From positions 154,027-218,026 of the forward strand of contig JABHTJ010000002.1 in assembly GCA_018697295.1 (NCBI GenBank): DNA of 64,000 nucleotides, written 5' to 3'. This stretch comes from an archaeon (GTDB taxonomy: Archaea > Nanobdellota > Nanobdellia > Pacearchaeales > GW2011-AR1). Made by a program: the position numbers and the translations under genes. The first letter of the stretch is position 1. Every line of letters begins with the position of its first letter. This document shows, in pieces, positions 26,357 through 35,666 of the stretch. The notes under the pieces are model-generated. The model had not been told where the DNA came from. It saw nothing but the letters and a program-made list of their open reading frames with translations, and ran no database searches.

Positions 26357-27322
26357 TTACCAACACTCTTTTGAGATGTTTACTCTTTCATGTTTAATCT
26401 TCTTTAGAATTTGTTGGAGTGAGAGTAGCCCTGTATTTTTTTGCTGAGTGATTATTGATTGAGCACTTTTTATTGCGATTTTTATTGATTTTTCTATATC
26501 GTCATATTTTATCATTGAAGATACAAATGAGATTGCAAATACATCTCCTGCTCCTGTTGATTTTTTCGCGGTTATTTTTTTCGGTTTAAATGTGTAGATA
26601 TTTTTTCCGTTAGAAATTTTTCCTTTTTTATTTCCGTTAGTTATGCAAATAATTTTTGCTCCAAGTTTATGCAACTTTTTGAAAATTTCCTTTTCATTTT
26701 TTGCTTTTTTGACAAGGGTGTGTGCCTCTTCTTTATTCATTTGAAGAATATCTGCGTTTTTTATGATTTTTTTTATTTTTCCCAATCCTTGATTTATTTT
26801 TTTTATTCCGGGATTGTAAGATATTTTAATATTATTTTTTATTGCAAAACTGATTAATTTTTTTTGTGTTTGAAATGATTCGTCATTCATCGATGTGAAA
26901 TGAAACCATTTTGTGTTTAATTTTTTGAGATTGATTTCATTATAGGAAAGCATATCACTTGCTCCCTTGAATGTGAGGATTGTTCTCCTATTGTTTGTAC
27001 TCTTGAGAATAATTGAATAGCCGGTGTGTTCTTTTGATGTTGTTCCTAGGAAATCTACATTTGATTTTTTTAGTTCTCTAAGAATTATTTGTGCGTTATA
27101 ACCAGAGCCTATTTTTCCAAGAAATGCTGTTTTCATTCCAAGTTTTGATGCACATCTTGCAGTATTTGTTCCTCCACCTCCGCTTGAAAAAATTATCTTA
27201 TCTAGGGGAATTTTTGTTCCGAGTGGAATTTTTATAAAATGATTTTTTTCTTGAATATTTGTTTGAAGAGATGCATCGATTAAACCACTTCCAACTGTTA
27301 TGATGTCGTATTTCTTCCCCAT
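26357..27322 (-). CDS. PfkB-family carbohydrate kinase
   Basis: 321 residues. The N-terminal GGGGTNTARCASKLG glycine-rich segment and C-terminal STGAGDVFAISFVSS (catalytic Asp in GAGD) are the two PfkB signatures. Members phosphorylate sugars or nucleosides (ribokinase, fructokinase, phosphofructokinase-like). The position next to pentose-phosphate genes suggests a sugar or sugar-phosphate substrate, but sequence alone does not settle it. It is convergent with tkt, 2 bp apart. Confidence 0.88.
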   Translation of the reverse strand: MGKKYDIITVGSGLIDASLQTNIQEKNHFIKIPLGTKIPLDKIIFSSGGGGTNTARCASKLGMKTAFLGKIGSGYNAQIILRELKKSNVDFLGTTSKEHTGYSIILKSTNNRRTILTFKGASDMLSYNEINLKKLNTKWFHFTSMNDESFQTQKKLISFAIKNNIKISYNPGIKKINQGLGKIKKIIKNADILQMNKEEAHTLVKKAKNEKEIFKKLHKLGAKIICITNGNKKGKISNGKNIYTFKPKKITAKKSTGAGDVFAISFVSSMIKYDDIEKSIKIAIKSAQSIITQQKNTGLLSLQQILKKIKHERVNISKECW

Positions 27323-27414
27323 CTTTTTTGTTTAAGGAAGTTGAGGTATTTATAGGTTTTTGTTTGAATTGTTTTAGAAACTATTAAATAACTTCTTCTC
27401 GATTAGTTTTTAAG

Positions 27415-28071
27415 ATGGTGAAAAAGAAGAATATTCTAATTTGTTTTGATCGCGATGGGACGATAATTTATGATGATAAATATCATTTAGGAAGTCAAAA
27501 AAATTGGAAAGATTTGATTCGCTTTAGACGAGGGATTTTTGGCAGTTTGAAAATGTTGAATAAAAAACTTCCTGATGCTAAAATTTATATGATTTCTAAT
27601 CAGTCTGGTGTTGCGATTAAAGATTTTCCCTTACTTACTGAAAAAAAATCCAGAGAAGTTTGTCGTTATATTGTAAACTTGATTAAGGAACGAGGTGTTG
27701 ACTTGGAAAAATGTTTTGTTTGCCCTCATACGACCAAAGCATATACAAAATCTCATCCACAATTTACCTTCGATAAAAAAATTCTTTGTAATTGTAAATG
27801 TAATAAACCTCTTCCTGGAATGGTTTTGGAGGCTCTTAGGGATGCTGGTTGGAAACGAGAAAATACTTCTATTTATATTGTTGGAGATAGGGCAAGCGAT
27901 TTACAAACTGCTCATAATGCTCGCGGTTTTGGAATTTTAGTTCCTTTTGGAAATCGTCCTGGGGAGAAAAAGTTGGTTGGGAAATTGAAAGATAAGGAAA
28001 GGCATATTTCGAAGAATTTTGGAGATGCTGTAGAATTTATTGTTCATCGTGAAAATGGTTTGCGAGCTTAA
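27415..28071 (+). CDS. HAD-superfamily phosphatase, GmhB/HisB-N-like
   Basis: 218 residues. FDRDGTI carries the nucleophile and acid aspartates, ISNQSG the second motif, and CNKPLPGM plus VGDRASDLQTA the lysine and Mg2+-binding Asp motifs. The cysteine-rich insert (CPHTTKAY ... CNCKCNKP) matches the zinc loop of D-glycero-D-manno-heptose-1,7-bisphosphate phosphatase and histidinol phosphatase. It is likely a sugar-bisphosphate phosphatase. Its 3' end overlaps the convergent LOG-family gene by 4 nt. Confidence 0.82.
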   Translation: MVKKKNILICFDRDGTIIYDDKYHLGSQKNWKDLIRFRRGIFGSLKMLNKKLPDAKIYMISNQSGVAIKDFPLLTEKKSREVCRYIVNLIKERGVDLEKCFVCPHTTKAYTKSHPQFTFDKKILCNCKCNKPLPGMVLEALRDAGWKRENTSIYIVGDRASDLQTAHNARGFGILVPFGNRPGEKKLVGKLKDKERHISKNFGDAVEFIVHRENGLRA

Positions 28072-28709
28072 TTTACTTTATATTTTTTATAATTTAAACA
28101 AAAATTCTCGTTTCCGGTTAGAAATTTCTCATAAGAATTGTCAATAATCTTAATTGCTTCATTACATGTCTTTACAGCAATTATTGGATTTAAATCTGAT
28201 TTTTTCATTCTCCCATTTTTTACAGGATATTTTTCTAACCATGAAATTAGTTCGGGCCACATATTGCCAATAAGAATTATTGGAACATTACACGTTTGTT
28301 TTACTTGCATTAGTTGTAATGCGTAGAAAAATTCTAAAATTGTTCCAATGCCTCCAGTTGCAACAACAAACGCATTTGAGAGATTCATGAAATTATCGAG
28401 CCTGTTTGAAAACCTGCTGAACTGTTTTTTGATATCTAAGAATTTTGATGCTTTTTGTTCTGTTGGCAATTTAATCAATAGACCGATTGAGTGAGATTTT
28501 TTACCAGATTTTTTTCTTCCAATTCTATGACCTTCGCTTGCTGCCTGCATAAGTCCGGGACCACCACCAGTTACTATATCAATTCCTCTCTTTCCCAACA
28601 TTTCTGCAAGATTTGAAGTTTGTTTGTAATATTTGTCATCTTTCTTTATTCTTGCAGAACCAAATATTGTTACTCTGAAATCTTTTCTTTTCCTTTCTTT
28701 TCTCATCAT
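28068..28709 (-). CDS. LOG-family protein (Rossmann-fold nucleotide phosphoribohydrolase-like)
   Basis: 213 residues. The GGGPGLMQAASEG motif and TGGIGTILEFFYAL (the PGGxGTxxE motif with T for P) define the LOG/lysine-decarboxylase-like family, which hydrolyses nucleoside monophosphates such as cytokinin riboside phosphates to base and ribose phosphate. In this setting it could release ribose-5-phosphate from nucleotides for the pentose-phosphate pathway, but that is inference. It overlaps tpiA by 4 nt and is the last gene of the fba-tpiA-LOG unit. Confidence 0.85.
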   Translation of the reverse strand: MMRKERKRKDFRVTIFGSARIKKDDKYYKQTSNLAEMLGKRGIDIVTGGGPGLMQAASEGHRIGRKKSGKKSHSIGLLIKLPTEQKASKFLDIKKQFSRFSNRLDNFMNLSNAFVVATGGIGTILEFFYALQLMQVKQTCNVPIILIGNMWPELISWLEKYPVKNGRMKKSDLNPIIAVKTCNEAIKIIDNSYEKFLTGNENFCLNYKKYKVN

Positions 28710-29329
28710 TTTGTCTTGATTATTTCTTTTAAAAATTTAGTTGGGTTTTTTGATTTCATGATCCATGAACTTACTAATATCCCCTTGCATCCGAGTTTAT
28801 ATGCAGTTGCTACATCTTCTTTTGAATTAATTCCTGCTCCGCATAATGGGATGATCCTTGTTTTTTCAAGACTTTTTACGAATGAGATTATTGGTTTTGG
28901 AAAATTTGTTATCGAGGTTTTTGAAGCTATGAATTTGGGATTTTCATAAGCTATTGCATGTGGCCCTAGTTTTTTGAATTTTTTTAGTTCGCCTAAATTT
29001 TTTGTGCAAAGAATTACTTTAATGTTATTTTTTTTACATTCCCTTATAGTCTCTTTTATTTGTTTTAATGGAATTTGATGTTCTGAATGATTTAGAATTG
29101 TTAGCTGTATCCCAATAGCTCCTAGTGCTTTTGGCGTGACATATCCCGTATCTCTGGAACTTGTTTTATCATCTACGTGTTGTGCGCAAGGAATTAATCT
29201 TGTCTTTTTTGTAATATCTTGTAGGTTAATGATTGGTGCTGCAGCGATAATTTTTTTGCTAGAAATCTTTTTTGCAAATGCTAGAACTTCTTTTCCAGTT
29301 TTGTAATTTTTAAAATTGAGAATTATCAT
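28706..29329 (-). CDS. tpiA: Triosephosphate isomerase, archaeal short form
   Basis: 207 residues. LNFKNYKTG holds the Asn/Lys active-site pair, LNHSEH the catalytic histidine, and AYENPKFI the catalytic glutamate in the AYEP-like position. CGAGINSKEDV is the phosphate loop. The short barrel, below 230 residues, is the archaeal type. It interconverts dihydroxyacetone phosphate and glyceraldehyde 3-phosphate. It overlaps both the aldolase and the LOG gene by 4 nt, so translation is coupled across the three. Confidence 0.93.
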   Translation of the reverse strand: MIILNFKNYKTGKEVLAFAKKISSKKIIAAAPIINLQDITKKTRLIPCAQHVDDKTSSRDTGYVTPKALGAIGIQLTILNHSEHQIPLKQIKETIRECKKNNIKVILCTKNLGELKKFKKLGPHAIAYENPKFIASKTSITNFPKPIISFVKSLEKTRIIPLCGAGINSKEDVATAYKLGCKGILVSSWIMKSKNPTKFLKEIIKTK

Positions 29330-30096
29330 TTTGCAAATAATATTTTTTTTATTTTTTTTATTAACTCATAGGGATTTTCACTTTGCCAAATATTTCTTCC
29401 GTATGCAAGACCAGTTCCTTTTGCATCTTTCAAGTCTTTTATTTCTTGTAGAAGTTTTTTCTCAGATTTTTTCAAGCCACCTGAAAGTATTACTTTGGTT
29501 TTTCCTGCAGATTTAACTGCCCATTCTAAATCAGATTTCTTTCCCTCATATCTTACTTTAACAAAATCTGCATCTAGCTCTAATGCAACTCTTGTTGCGT
29601 ATGCCATAAGTTTCGTTTTTGATTTTCCTTTTATTGATTTTCCTCGAGGATACATCCAAATCATTGTTACAAGTCCGAACTTTTTCGCTTCTTCTTCTAT
29701 TTTTGAGAATTCTTGCAACATTTTACTTTCGTGAATACTTCCCAGATAAATTGTATATCCAACCCCTATTGCTCCCAGATTTTTCGCTTCTTCGACTGAA
29801 CAAACTTGGCGAGAAATTGGATCTCCCTTGACTAAATTTGTTTTTCCATTTAACTTAATCATTAATGGAATTTTACTTTTTTTAATTTCAGAACTATATT
29901 TTTCTGCAATTCCTTTTTGGAGGACAAGTGCATTTAATTTCGCCTTTTTTGCAATTTCAATTATATATTTTGGATCGACATTTTTATCATTAAAATCTGT
30001 TGGCCCGTGTTCAAGACCTTGATCATAAGGTAAAAATATTGCATTCTCTTTTTTTAAGAATTTTTTTATATTTTTCTTCACCATCTTTTCAATCAA
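29326..30096 (-). CDS. fba: Fructose-bisphosphate aldolase, archaeal class I (DhnA type)
   Basis: 256 residues. PYDQGLEHGP at the start, DADFVKVRYEG with the Schiff-base lysine, and the C-terminal phosphate-binding segments VILSGGLKKSEKK and GLAYGRNIWQ are those of archaeal class I aldolases. It splits fructose-1,6-bisphosphate into two triose phosphates, and its neighbour tpiA takes one of them. The start may be ATG 30096 or the ATG four codons later. Confidence 0.93.
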   Translation of the reverse strand: MIEKMVKKNIKKFLKKENAIFLPYDQGLEHGPTDFNDKNVDPKYIIEIAKKAKLNALVLQKGIAEKYSSEIKKSKIPLMIKLNGKTNLVKGDPISRQVCSVEEAKNLGAIGVGYTIYLGSIHESKMLQEFSKIEEEAKKFGLVTMIWMYPRGKSIKGKSKTKLMAYATRVALELDADFVKVRYEGKKSDLEWAVKSAGKTKVILSGGLKKSEKKLLQEIKDLKDAKGTGLAYGRNIWQSENPYELIKKIKKILFAK

Positions 30097-30129
30097 AAGG
30101 TTTTTAATTATATAAAGTTATTTATCTCC

Positions 30130-30471
30130 ATGGAAAAATATGAAGAAAAGAGACCGTGGGGAGGATTTGAACAATTTACTTTTAATGAAATCTCGACGGT
30201 GAAAATTTTAGAGATTAGTCCGGGCCAGAAATTTTCATTGCAGTATCATAATAAGCGAAAAGAGTTTTGGCGGTTTTTGGATAATTCGGCGAAGGTGACT
30301 ATTGGGGGGGAAGTGCGAGAGATGGCTGGTGGCGACGAAGTGATTATTCCTCCAAAGACGAACCATCGAATTGAGGCGCTTGATAAAACTGTAAGGGTTT
30401 TGGAAATTTCTTTTGGAGAGTTTGATGAAGATGATATTGTGCGTATTGAAGATGCGTATGGGCGAAAATGA
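30130..30471 (+). CDS. Cupin, mannose-6-phosphate isomerase/ManC C-terminal type
   Basis: 113 residues. The start RPWGGFEQF and core ISPGQKFSLQYHNKRKEFW, with VIIPPKTNHRIEA at the second metal-binding motif, match the type II phosphomannose isomerase domain usually fused to mannose-1-phosphate guanylyltransferase. Alone it may isomerise mannose-6-phosphate and fructose-6-phosphate. Metal-binding histidines are partly conserved. It lies near the glycosyltransferase and GH130 genes, consistent with mannose metabolism. Confidence 0.8.
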   Translation: MEKYEEKRPWGGFEQFTFNEISTVKILEISPGQKFSLQYHNKRKEFWRFLDNSAKVTIGGEVREMAGGDEVIIPPKTNHRIEALDKTVRVLEISFGEFDEDDIVRIEDAYGRK

Positions 30472-30520
30472 ATGTGGTTGAATGGCTAACTTGGTAGATA
30501 AAAAATTTAGGTGAAATATA

Positions 30521-31282
30521 ATGGGGAAACAAAAATTAATTCGTGAACTTACAAAAAAAGATTTGAAGAAAATAAAACTTATTGCTTTTGATGTTGACGG
30601 GGTTTTGGTCCCTCGGGGAACTAAGATTAAACAAACTGGGAATGTGACGCGTTTGGAGACAAAAAGAATTTTGCCTGAACAAGTTGAACAGATAAAGAAT
30701 CTTCACTTTCTTGGATTTAAAATTACTATTAATTCTGGGCGAGGACTTTATATGCTCCAAGATATGTTTAGGGAGGTTCTTCCATTTGTTAGTCTAACTT
30801 ATGAAAATGGGAGTGCAACATGGTATCAAGGAAATATTCATCAGCACGTGAATTCATTTAAATCGCTTTATAGGGTCTATTCTGATTTAAAATCTGTTCG
30901 AAGTAAATATATTAAGGGATTTGAACAAAAAGAATTTATTATTACTATTCATTGCACTAATCGGGTTAAACGAATTGAGGAAATAGTTTCTAAACATAGA
31001 AATTTGTACACTATTTGGAATGGAGAGGCTTATGATATTGGGATGCGAAATATTCAGCAAAAATCTCGTGGGTTGCAATCTTTTATGAAAGTCTTGAAAC
31101 TTAAGAAGAAAAATGTTCTCGCGATAGGAGATAATTATAATGATCGCGATTTGCTTAGTAGTGCTGGTATTCGGGTAAGTGCAGATAAGGCTCGTTTGAA
31201 AGGAGACTTTTACATTGAACTTAATAAAAAAAATCTTCCTGCAAAACAATTAATGGGTCAAATTATTGCTGTTTGTTCTTAA
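30521..31282 (+). CDS. HAD-superfamily sugar-phosphatase-like protein (Cof type)
   Basis: 253 residues. AFDVDGVLV (nucleophile Asp), INSGRG (motif II) and AIGDNYNDRDLLSSAG (motif IV) define the HAD-IIB fold with a cap between motifs II and III. Relatives dephosphorylate hexose phosphates, glucosylglycerate phosphate or mannosylglycerate phosphate. It is preceded by AGGTGA and followed by the GT4 gene, so a role in sugar-conjugate synthesis is plausible. Substrate not determined. Confidence 0.82.
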   Translation: MGKQKLIRELTKKDLKKIKLIAFDVDGVLVPRGTKIKQTGNVTRLETKRILPEQVEQIKNLHFLGFKITINSGRGLYMLQDMFREVLPFVSLTYENGSATWYQGNIHQHVNSFKSLYRVYSDLKSVRSKYIKGFEQKEFIITIHCTNRVKRIEEIVSKHRNLYTIWNGEAYDIGMRNIQQKSRGLQSFMKVLKLKKKNVLAIGDNYNDRDLLSSAGIRVSADKARLKGDFYIELNKKNLPAKQLMGQIIAVCS

Positions 31283-31363
31283 GAGAGATTTTTTGGTGAA
31301 ATTTTAAAAAAAGTTCTATTTTTTGGATAAGGAAGGCTTAAATATGTTGGAATCATCCGGATT

Positions 31364-33586
31364 ATGTATACAATGGCGAGTCAAATTGGTTCTTCTTCAG
31401 GAAATTCCCATATTCTTTTTTTAGGAACCTATCCTCCGCGCGAATGTGGAATTGCAACATTCACAAAAGATTTGACTACGGCAATTGAGAAGAAATTTTC
31501 CCCTTCTCTGAAAATAAAAATTGCTGCAGTTAATAAAAATGGCTCTAATATGTATAATTATCCGGAATCTGTAGTTTACAAGATAAGTGACAGTGAACGT
31601 GGAGATTATGTTCGGCTTGCACGTGAAGTAAATAGTGATGACTCGATTTCCTGCGTCTGTATTCAACACGAATATGGGATTTTTGGGGGAAACTATGGTT
31701 CTTATTTGCTTGATTTTTTACGAGAAGTTACTAAGCCAGTCATAGTTACTTTTCATTCTCTTCTTCCTCGTCCCAATCCTGAGATTCGAGAAGTTACTCG
31801 TCAAATTGCAGAATATGCTCAAGAGATAGTTATTATGAATCGAAAAGGAATTGAGATTTTGAAGAATGACTATGAGGTTACGGAGAATGTTACTGTTATT
31901 CCTCATGGGATTCCCAACGTTGCATTTAATTCACAAAAAATTTCCAAGAAGCGACTTGGGCTAAAAGATCGAGTGATTATTTCTTCGTTTGGAATGGTTG
32001 GCCCAGGTAAAGGCTACGAAGAAGTAATCAGGAGTTTACCTTCAGTTGTTGAAAAATTTCCAAATTTGACTTATTTAATTGTTGGCCAGACACATCCAGT
32101 TGTTCGAAAAAATGAGGGGGAAAATTATAGGAATTTTTTAGAACAGACTGCAAAAGACTTGGGACTTACAAATAATGTTAAATTTTATAATAGGTACTTG
32201 AGTCTTGCTGAAATTATTAAGTTTTTGTCTGCGAGTGATGTATATATGATGAGTAATCAGAATCCCAATCAAATTACCAGTGGCCCTCTCGTATATTCTA
32301 TGGGTGTTGGCCGTGCAATCATTTCGACGCCATTTTTGCATGCACAAGAAGAAGTTACTCCTGGGAGGGGATTTTTGACCTCATTTGGGAGTTCGAAAGA
32401 ATTTTCTGATTCACTTCTTACTATCTTATCGGATGATGAGCTTCGTCACACTATGGAAAAAAATAATTATTTAGCTACTCGGCGTATGATTTGGTCCAAT
32501 GTTGCCCTTTCCTATAAAATGCTTTTTGAAAAACATATCCTCATTTCCTCTGATCATGAACTTAATCTTCCAAAAATTAATACGCGACATTTACTTCGGT
32601 TGACGAATAAATTTGGGATGGTGCAATTTACGAAGCATTTGCGACCAGATATTAGCTCTGGATATACTCTTGATGATAATGCACGGGCACTGCATGCAAG
32701 TGCAATGCTTTATTCGAGAAATAGGGATCCTGAAATGATTCCCCTCATTAAGATTTATTTAAATTATATTTCCTATGTTCAAAATGCTGAAGGGAAGTTG
32801 TTTAATGTTGTCGACAAACATCGGAACGTGATTTTTGATGAATATAGTGAGGAAGCTGAAGGGAGAGCGATTGAAGCACTCGGATATATTTGCTCTCTTG
32901 ATTCGATTCCTCGAGATATTAGGGGGATGGCTGAAATACTTCTCCTTAAAACTGTTGAAGCACCTCATAGCTATTCTTCTCCCCGTACGGTTGCTTCTAC
33001 TGTTATTGGTCTTTGTAATTATAATCGGTACCGATATTCTGAATCAATGCTTGCACGGATTCGAATTATGTGTGATTTTTTAGTTTCGATTTATCGTGAT
33101 CATGTGAGTGAAACGTGGAAATGGTTTGAACCTTATTTAACTTATGATAATTCAAAACTTAGTGGGGCGTTATTGCATGCATATATGCAGACTCAGGAAA
33201 GAGACTATTTGGATGTGGGAATTTCCTCTCTTGATTTTTTAATTGGAAAACAGTTTGAAAATGGGGTTTTTGTTCCAATTGGACAAAGAGAATGGTGTCA
33301 TAAGGGGGCGGATGAGGCCCGAAGTTATTTTGATCAGCAACCCGTCGAGGCTGCTTCAAAGATATTTTCCCTTCTTCTCGCACATCAGATTTTTCCTGAT
33401 CGTGGATATAAGGAACGTGCAGTTGGAGTAATTCAATGGTTTTTTGGGAAGAACACGTTGTGTCAGAGCGTTTATAATGATACGACTGGTGGATGCCATG
33501 ATGGGCTTGGCGAGCAGACAATTAATTTAAATCAGGGTGCTGAGTCCACACTCGCATATTTGATGTCTCGATTAAGTTTTGATTAA
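31364..33586 (+). CDS. GT4-type glycosyltransferase with C-terminal helical domain
   Basis: 740 residues. Residues 1 to about 380 form a GT-B glycosyltransferase: LGTYPPRECGIATFTKDL at the N-terminus, VIPHGIPNVAF, SSFGMVGPGKGYEEVI, LIVGQTHP and SNQNPNQITSGPLVYSMGVG at the donor site. The last 350 residues are helical with repeated acidic and aromatic motifs (SSGYTLDDNARALHASAM, EEAEGRAIEALGY, PVEAASKIF), like an alpha/alpha toroid. It probably makes a glycoside or polysaccharide in the cytoplasm. It ends tail-to-tail with the GH130 gene, 4-nt overlap. TATA-like GCTTAAATATG lies about 25 nt upstream, so translation is leaderless. Confidence 0.8.
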   Translation: MYTMASQIGSSSGNSHILFLGTYPPRECGIATFTKDLTTAIEKKFSPSLKIKIAAVNKNGSNMYNYPESVVYKISDSERGDYVRLAREVNSDDSISCVCIQHEYGIFGGNYGSYLLDFLREVTKPVIVTFHSLLPRPNPEIREVTRQIAEYAQEIVIMNRKGIEILKNDYEVTENVTVIPHGIPNVAFNSQKISKKRLGLKDRVIISSFGMVGPGKGYEEVIRSLPSVVEKFPNLTYLIVGQTHPVVRKNEGENYRNFLEQTAKDLGLTNNVKFYNRYLSLAEIIKFLSASDVYMMSNQNPNQITSGPLVYSMGVGRAIISTPFLHAQEEVTPGRGFLTSFGSSKEFSDSLLTILSDDELRHTMEKNNYLATRRMIWSNVALSYKMLFEKHILISSDHELNLPKINTRHLLRLTNKFGMVQFTKHLRPDISSGYTLDDNARALHASAMLYSRNRDPEMIPLIKIYLNYISYVQNAEGKLFNVVDKHRNVIFDEYSEEAEGRAIEALGYICSLDSIPRDIRGMAEILLLKTVEAPHSYSSPRTVASTVIGLCNYNRYRYSESMLARIRIMCDFLVSIYRDHVSETWKWFEPYLTYDNSKLSGALLHAYMQTQERDYLDVGISSLDFLIGKQFENGVFVPIGQREWCHKGADEARSYFDQQPVEAASKIFSLLLAHQIFPDRGYKERAVGVIQWFFGKNTLCQSVYNDTTGGCHDGLGEQTINLNQGAESTLAYLMSRLSFD

Positions 33587-34716
33587 GTTTTGAGACGCTT
33601 ATTATTTTTAGAAGTTGGAGTTTTACTTTCTATTTTCTCTTCTTTTGGTGCATGATATTCAAGGCTGTTTAGAATATCTTCTATTGTAATTTTTCTCATA
33701 GTAATTACTCTATCTGCACCTCCGGAAAATATAAGGACGCTCTTGCCGTCAAGATCTGGTACCATCCCTGTTGGAAATGCTACTTGGTTGACGAAGCCAT
33801 TTTTTTCAAAATCTTCTTCTGGACCAAAAAGTGGTTTATTTTTTGGAGATCTTGCAATTACTTTTTCAGGTGATTTTAAATCTAAAAGTACTGCTCCTGC
33901 AGAATATACTTTTTTATCTTTTTCTTTTTTTATCCCGTGATGGATAAGAAGCCAGCCTTTGGCAGTTTTTATAGGGGGGGGACCTGCCCCAATTCTTGCC
34001 TCATCCCAAGATTCCTTTCTTGGATGAATTATGCTTGTTTCTTCGCCCCAATATTTTAAGTCCGGAGAATAAGATATCCAAATTGAAGGGTCTGAAAAAT
34101 TAAGGGAACCTTCTGGTCGATGAAGGGCCACATATCTTCCTCCAATTTTTTCAGGAAATAGGACTACATTCTTATTTTGTTTGCAGAAAATAATTCCTTT
34201 TCGTTGCCATTTAGTTGCATCTGGAGAAGTTGCGAGAGAACCGCAGATTCCGGTGTCTTCTGAGACCGTTACGTACGTCATGAAGTAGGTTTTGTTGATT
34301 TTAACGATTCTTGGATCTTCGACTCCAAAATTTCCTTCAGTTTTATTTCCTGTAAATGATGGGACAGAAGCAATTTTTTCAACTTTAGTTCCTGTCTCAT
34401 CAAGCGTTATTTTTCTTAAATGGGAAATGTGAGTCATTAGACAAATTCCTTCTTTTAAAAACATGTATTCTTCAACTTCGGTTGCAATTTCTGATTTATC
34501 TACTAAAAGATTGTGGGTTTTTCCTTTTCCGGAAATATAGGGGCACATTTTTTGACCTTCATGTTCGTGTACTGCACTTTCTGCTACGCGTGCATAGAGA
34601 ACTATTTTATTGTTTGGAAGTCTTATTGCTGCAGGATTTAGAACTCCCACTACTTCCCATTTAGGAAATGAAGGTTTTATGTCTTCGGGCTTTACTAAAA
34701 GTATCGGTTTTGTCAT
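33583..34716 (-). CDS. GH130-family glycoside phosphorylase/hydrolase
   Basis: I place the start at ATG 34716 (MTKPILLVKPEDIKP), which overlaps the DUF3179 stop by 4 nt; the track start is 16 codons too long. About 377 residues have the five-bladed propeller motifs of GH130: NPAAIRLPNNKIVLYARV, FGVEDPRIVKIN with the catalytic Asp, WDEARIGAGPPP, and GFVNQVAFPTGMV. Characterised members phosphorolyse beta-mannosides (beta-1,2 or beta-1,4), releasing mannose-1-phosphate. It is paired tail-to-tail with a GT4 gene, suggesting turnover of what that enzyme makes. The tail is basic (SKNNKRLKT). Confidence 0.9.
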   Translation of the reverse strand: MTKPILLVKPEDIKPSFPKWEVVGVLNPAAIRLPNNKIVLYARVAESAVHEHEGQKMCPYISGKGKTHNLLVDKSEIATEVEEYMFLKEGICLMTHISHLRKITLDETGTKVEKIASVPSFTGNKTEGNFGVEDPRIVKINKTYFMTYVTVSEDTGICGSLATSPDATKWQRKGIIFCKQNKNVVLFPEKIGGRYVALHRPEGSLNFSDPSIWISYSPDLKYWGEETSIIHPRKESWDEARIGAGPPPIKTAKGWLLIHHGIKKEKDKKVYSAGAVLLDLKSPEKVIARSPKNKPLFGPEEDFEKNGFVNQVAFPTGMVPDLDGKSVLIFSGGADRVITMRKITIEDILNSLEYHAPKEEKIESKTPTSKNNKRLKT

Positions 34717-35666
34717 GCTTGATATAATTGTGTTTCTGGATGAAATGCATACCATGCAAACCAAAAATCACGCTCCTTTACTATTTCTTCATCGCTATCG
34801 ACCTTTATTATCTTTACTATTCCGCTTTCATCTCGAGTAATTTTTATTTTTATTTCAGCGACTGTGTCAGTAATTGGTTGGAGCGCAATTACATCCTCTT
34901 CTTTATACGCCTTATAGGTCCCATCAATTTCGATTCCAAAGATTACTGTTTTTGGATGGACTGAATCGTCTTCATTTTCTACAGGAAATAGGGTAAATGA
35001 GTTTTCATAATAACTTCCATACGGGTCATTTCCATAATTTCGATTAAATCCTGTTTCTTGACTAAGAACTTGAGAGTCTGAATGAGTTACTTTCCAATCC
35101 CTCCATACGACTGTGTCAATTGATATTTCTTTTAATTCTGTTCCAGTTAATTGTCCGGTTACTGCGATTCCATCTATTTGTGTCCAATATGATTCTGTTA
35201 ATCTGTCATACATAATTAAATTTGAATTGTATAGTTTTCCTGAAGTTCCAAATTCTACAATCTCTCCATTAATTATTCTCTCGTATGCAATTCCAGAACC
35301 GCAGAGAGGACAGTAAGTAATTACTATTGGATCGCCTGCAATAAAATCATTTACGATTTCGTGCCAGACTAAAATCTGGAGTGGGTATACTCTCTTTTCT
35401 CCCTTGTAGATTATTGCTAAAACTAATTCATTATCTTCAATCCAATTGTCTGCTTCTCCCATACTTACGAATTTTGGGTCATCAATACTTGGGATCCCAT
35501 CTTTTGGAGGCCCTCCTGAAACTATTTTTGAAATATCAAATTCATTACTATTTTGAGAATTTTTATCTTCTAATTTTTCACTTTCTTGACTTTTTGAAGT
35601 CATATCGAAAATAAATAATCCAAGTAATAGAATTATTCCTATTGCTATTAGATATTTTTTATTCAT
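34713..35666 (-). CDS. DUF3179-domain membrane-anchored protein
   Basis: 317 residues. A single N-terminal membrane segment (YLIAIGIILLLGLFIF) is followed by an external domain with the DUF3179 hallmarks: YPLQILVWHEIVND, ITYCPLCGSGIAY (a CxxC pair), FGTSGKLYNSNLIMYDR and ESYWTQ. The family has no settled function. Here it is in one operon with CcdA and TlpA, a disulfide-reducing membrane relay, so the CPLC cysteines may be its substrate. It overlaps the CcdA gene by 1 nt and the GH130 gene by 4 nt. Confidence 0.85.
   Translation of the reverse strand: MNKKYLIAIGIILLLGLFIFDMTSKSQESEKLEDKNSQNSNEFDISKIVSGGPPKDGIPSIDDPKFVSMGEADNWIEDNELVLAIIYKGEKRVYPLQILVWHEIVNDFIAGDPIVITYCPLCGSGIAYERIINGEIVEFGTSGKLYNSNLIMYDRLTESYWTQIDGIAVTGQLTGTELKEISIDTVVWRDWKVTHSDSQVLSQETGFNRNYGNDPYGSYYENSFTLFPVENEDDSVHPKTVIFGIEIDGTYKAYKEEDVIALQPITDTVAEIKIKITRDESGIVKIIKVDSDEEIVKERDFWFAWYAFHPETQLYQA

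Noticed and set aside
30122-30132. Possible riboswitch-like leader before the cupin gene
   Set aside because: Only 33 nt separate it from the aldolase start; no structure seen.
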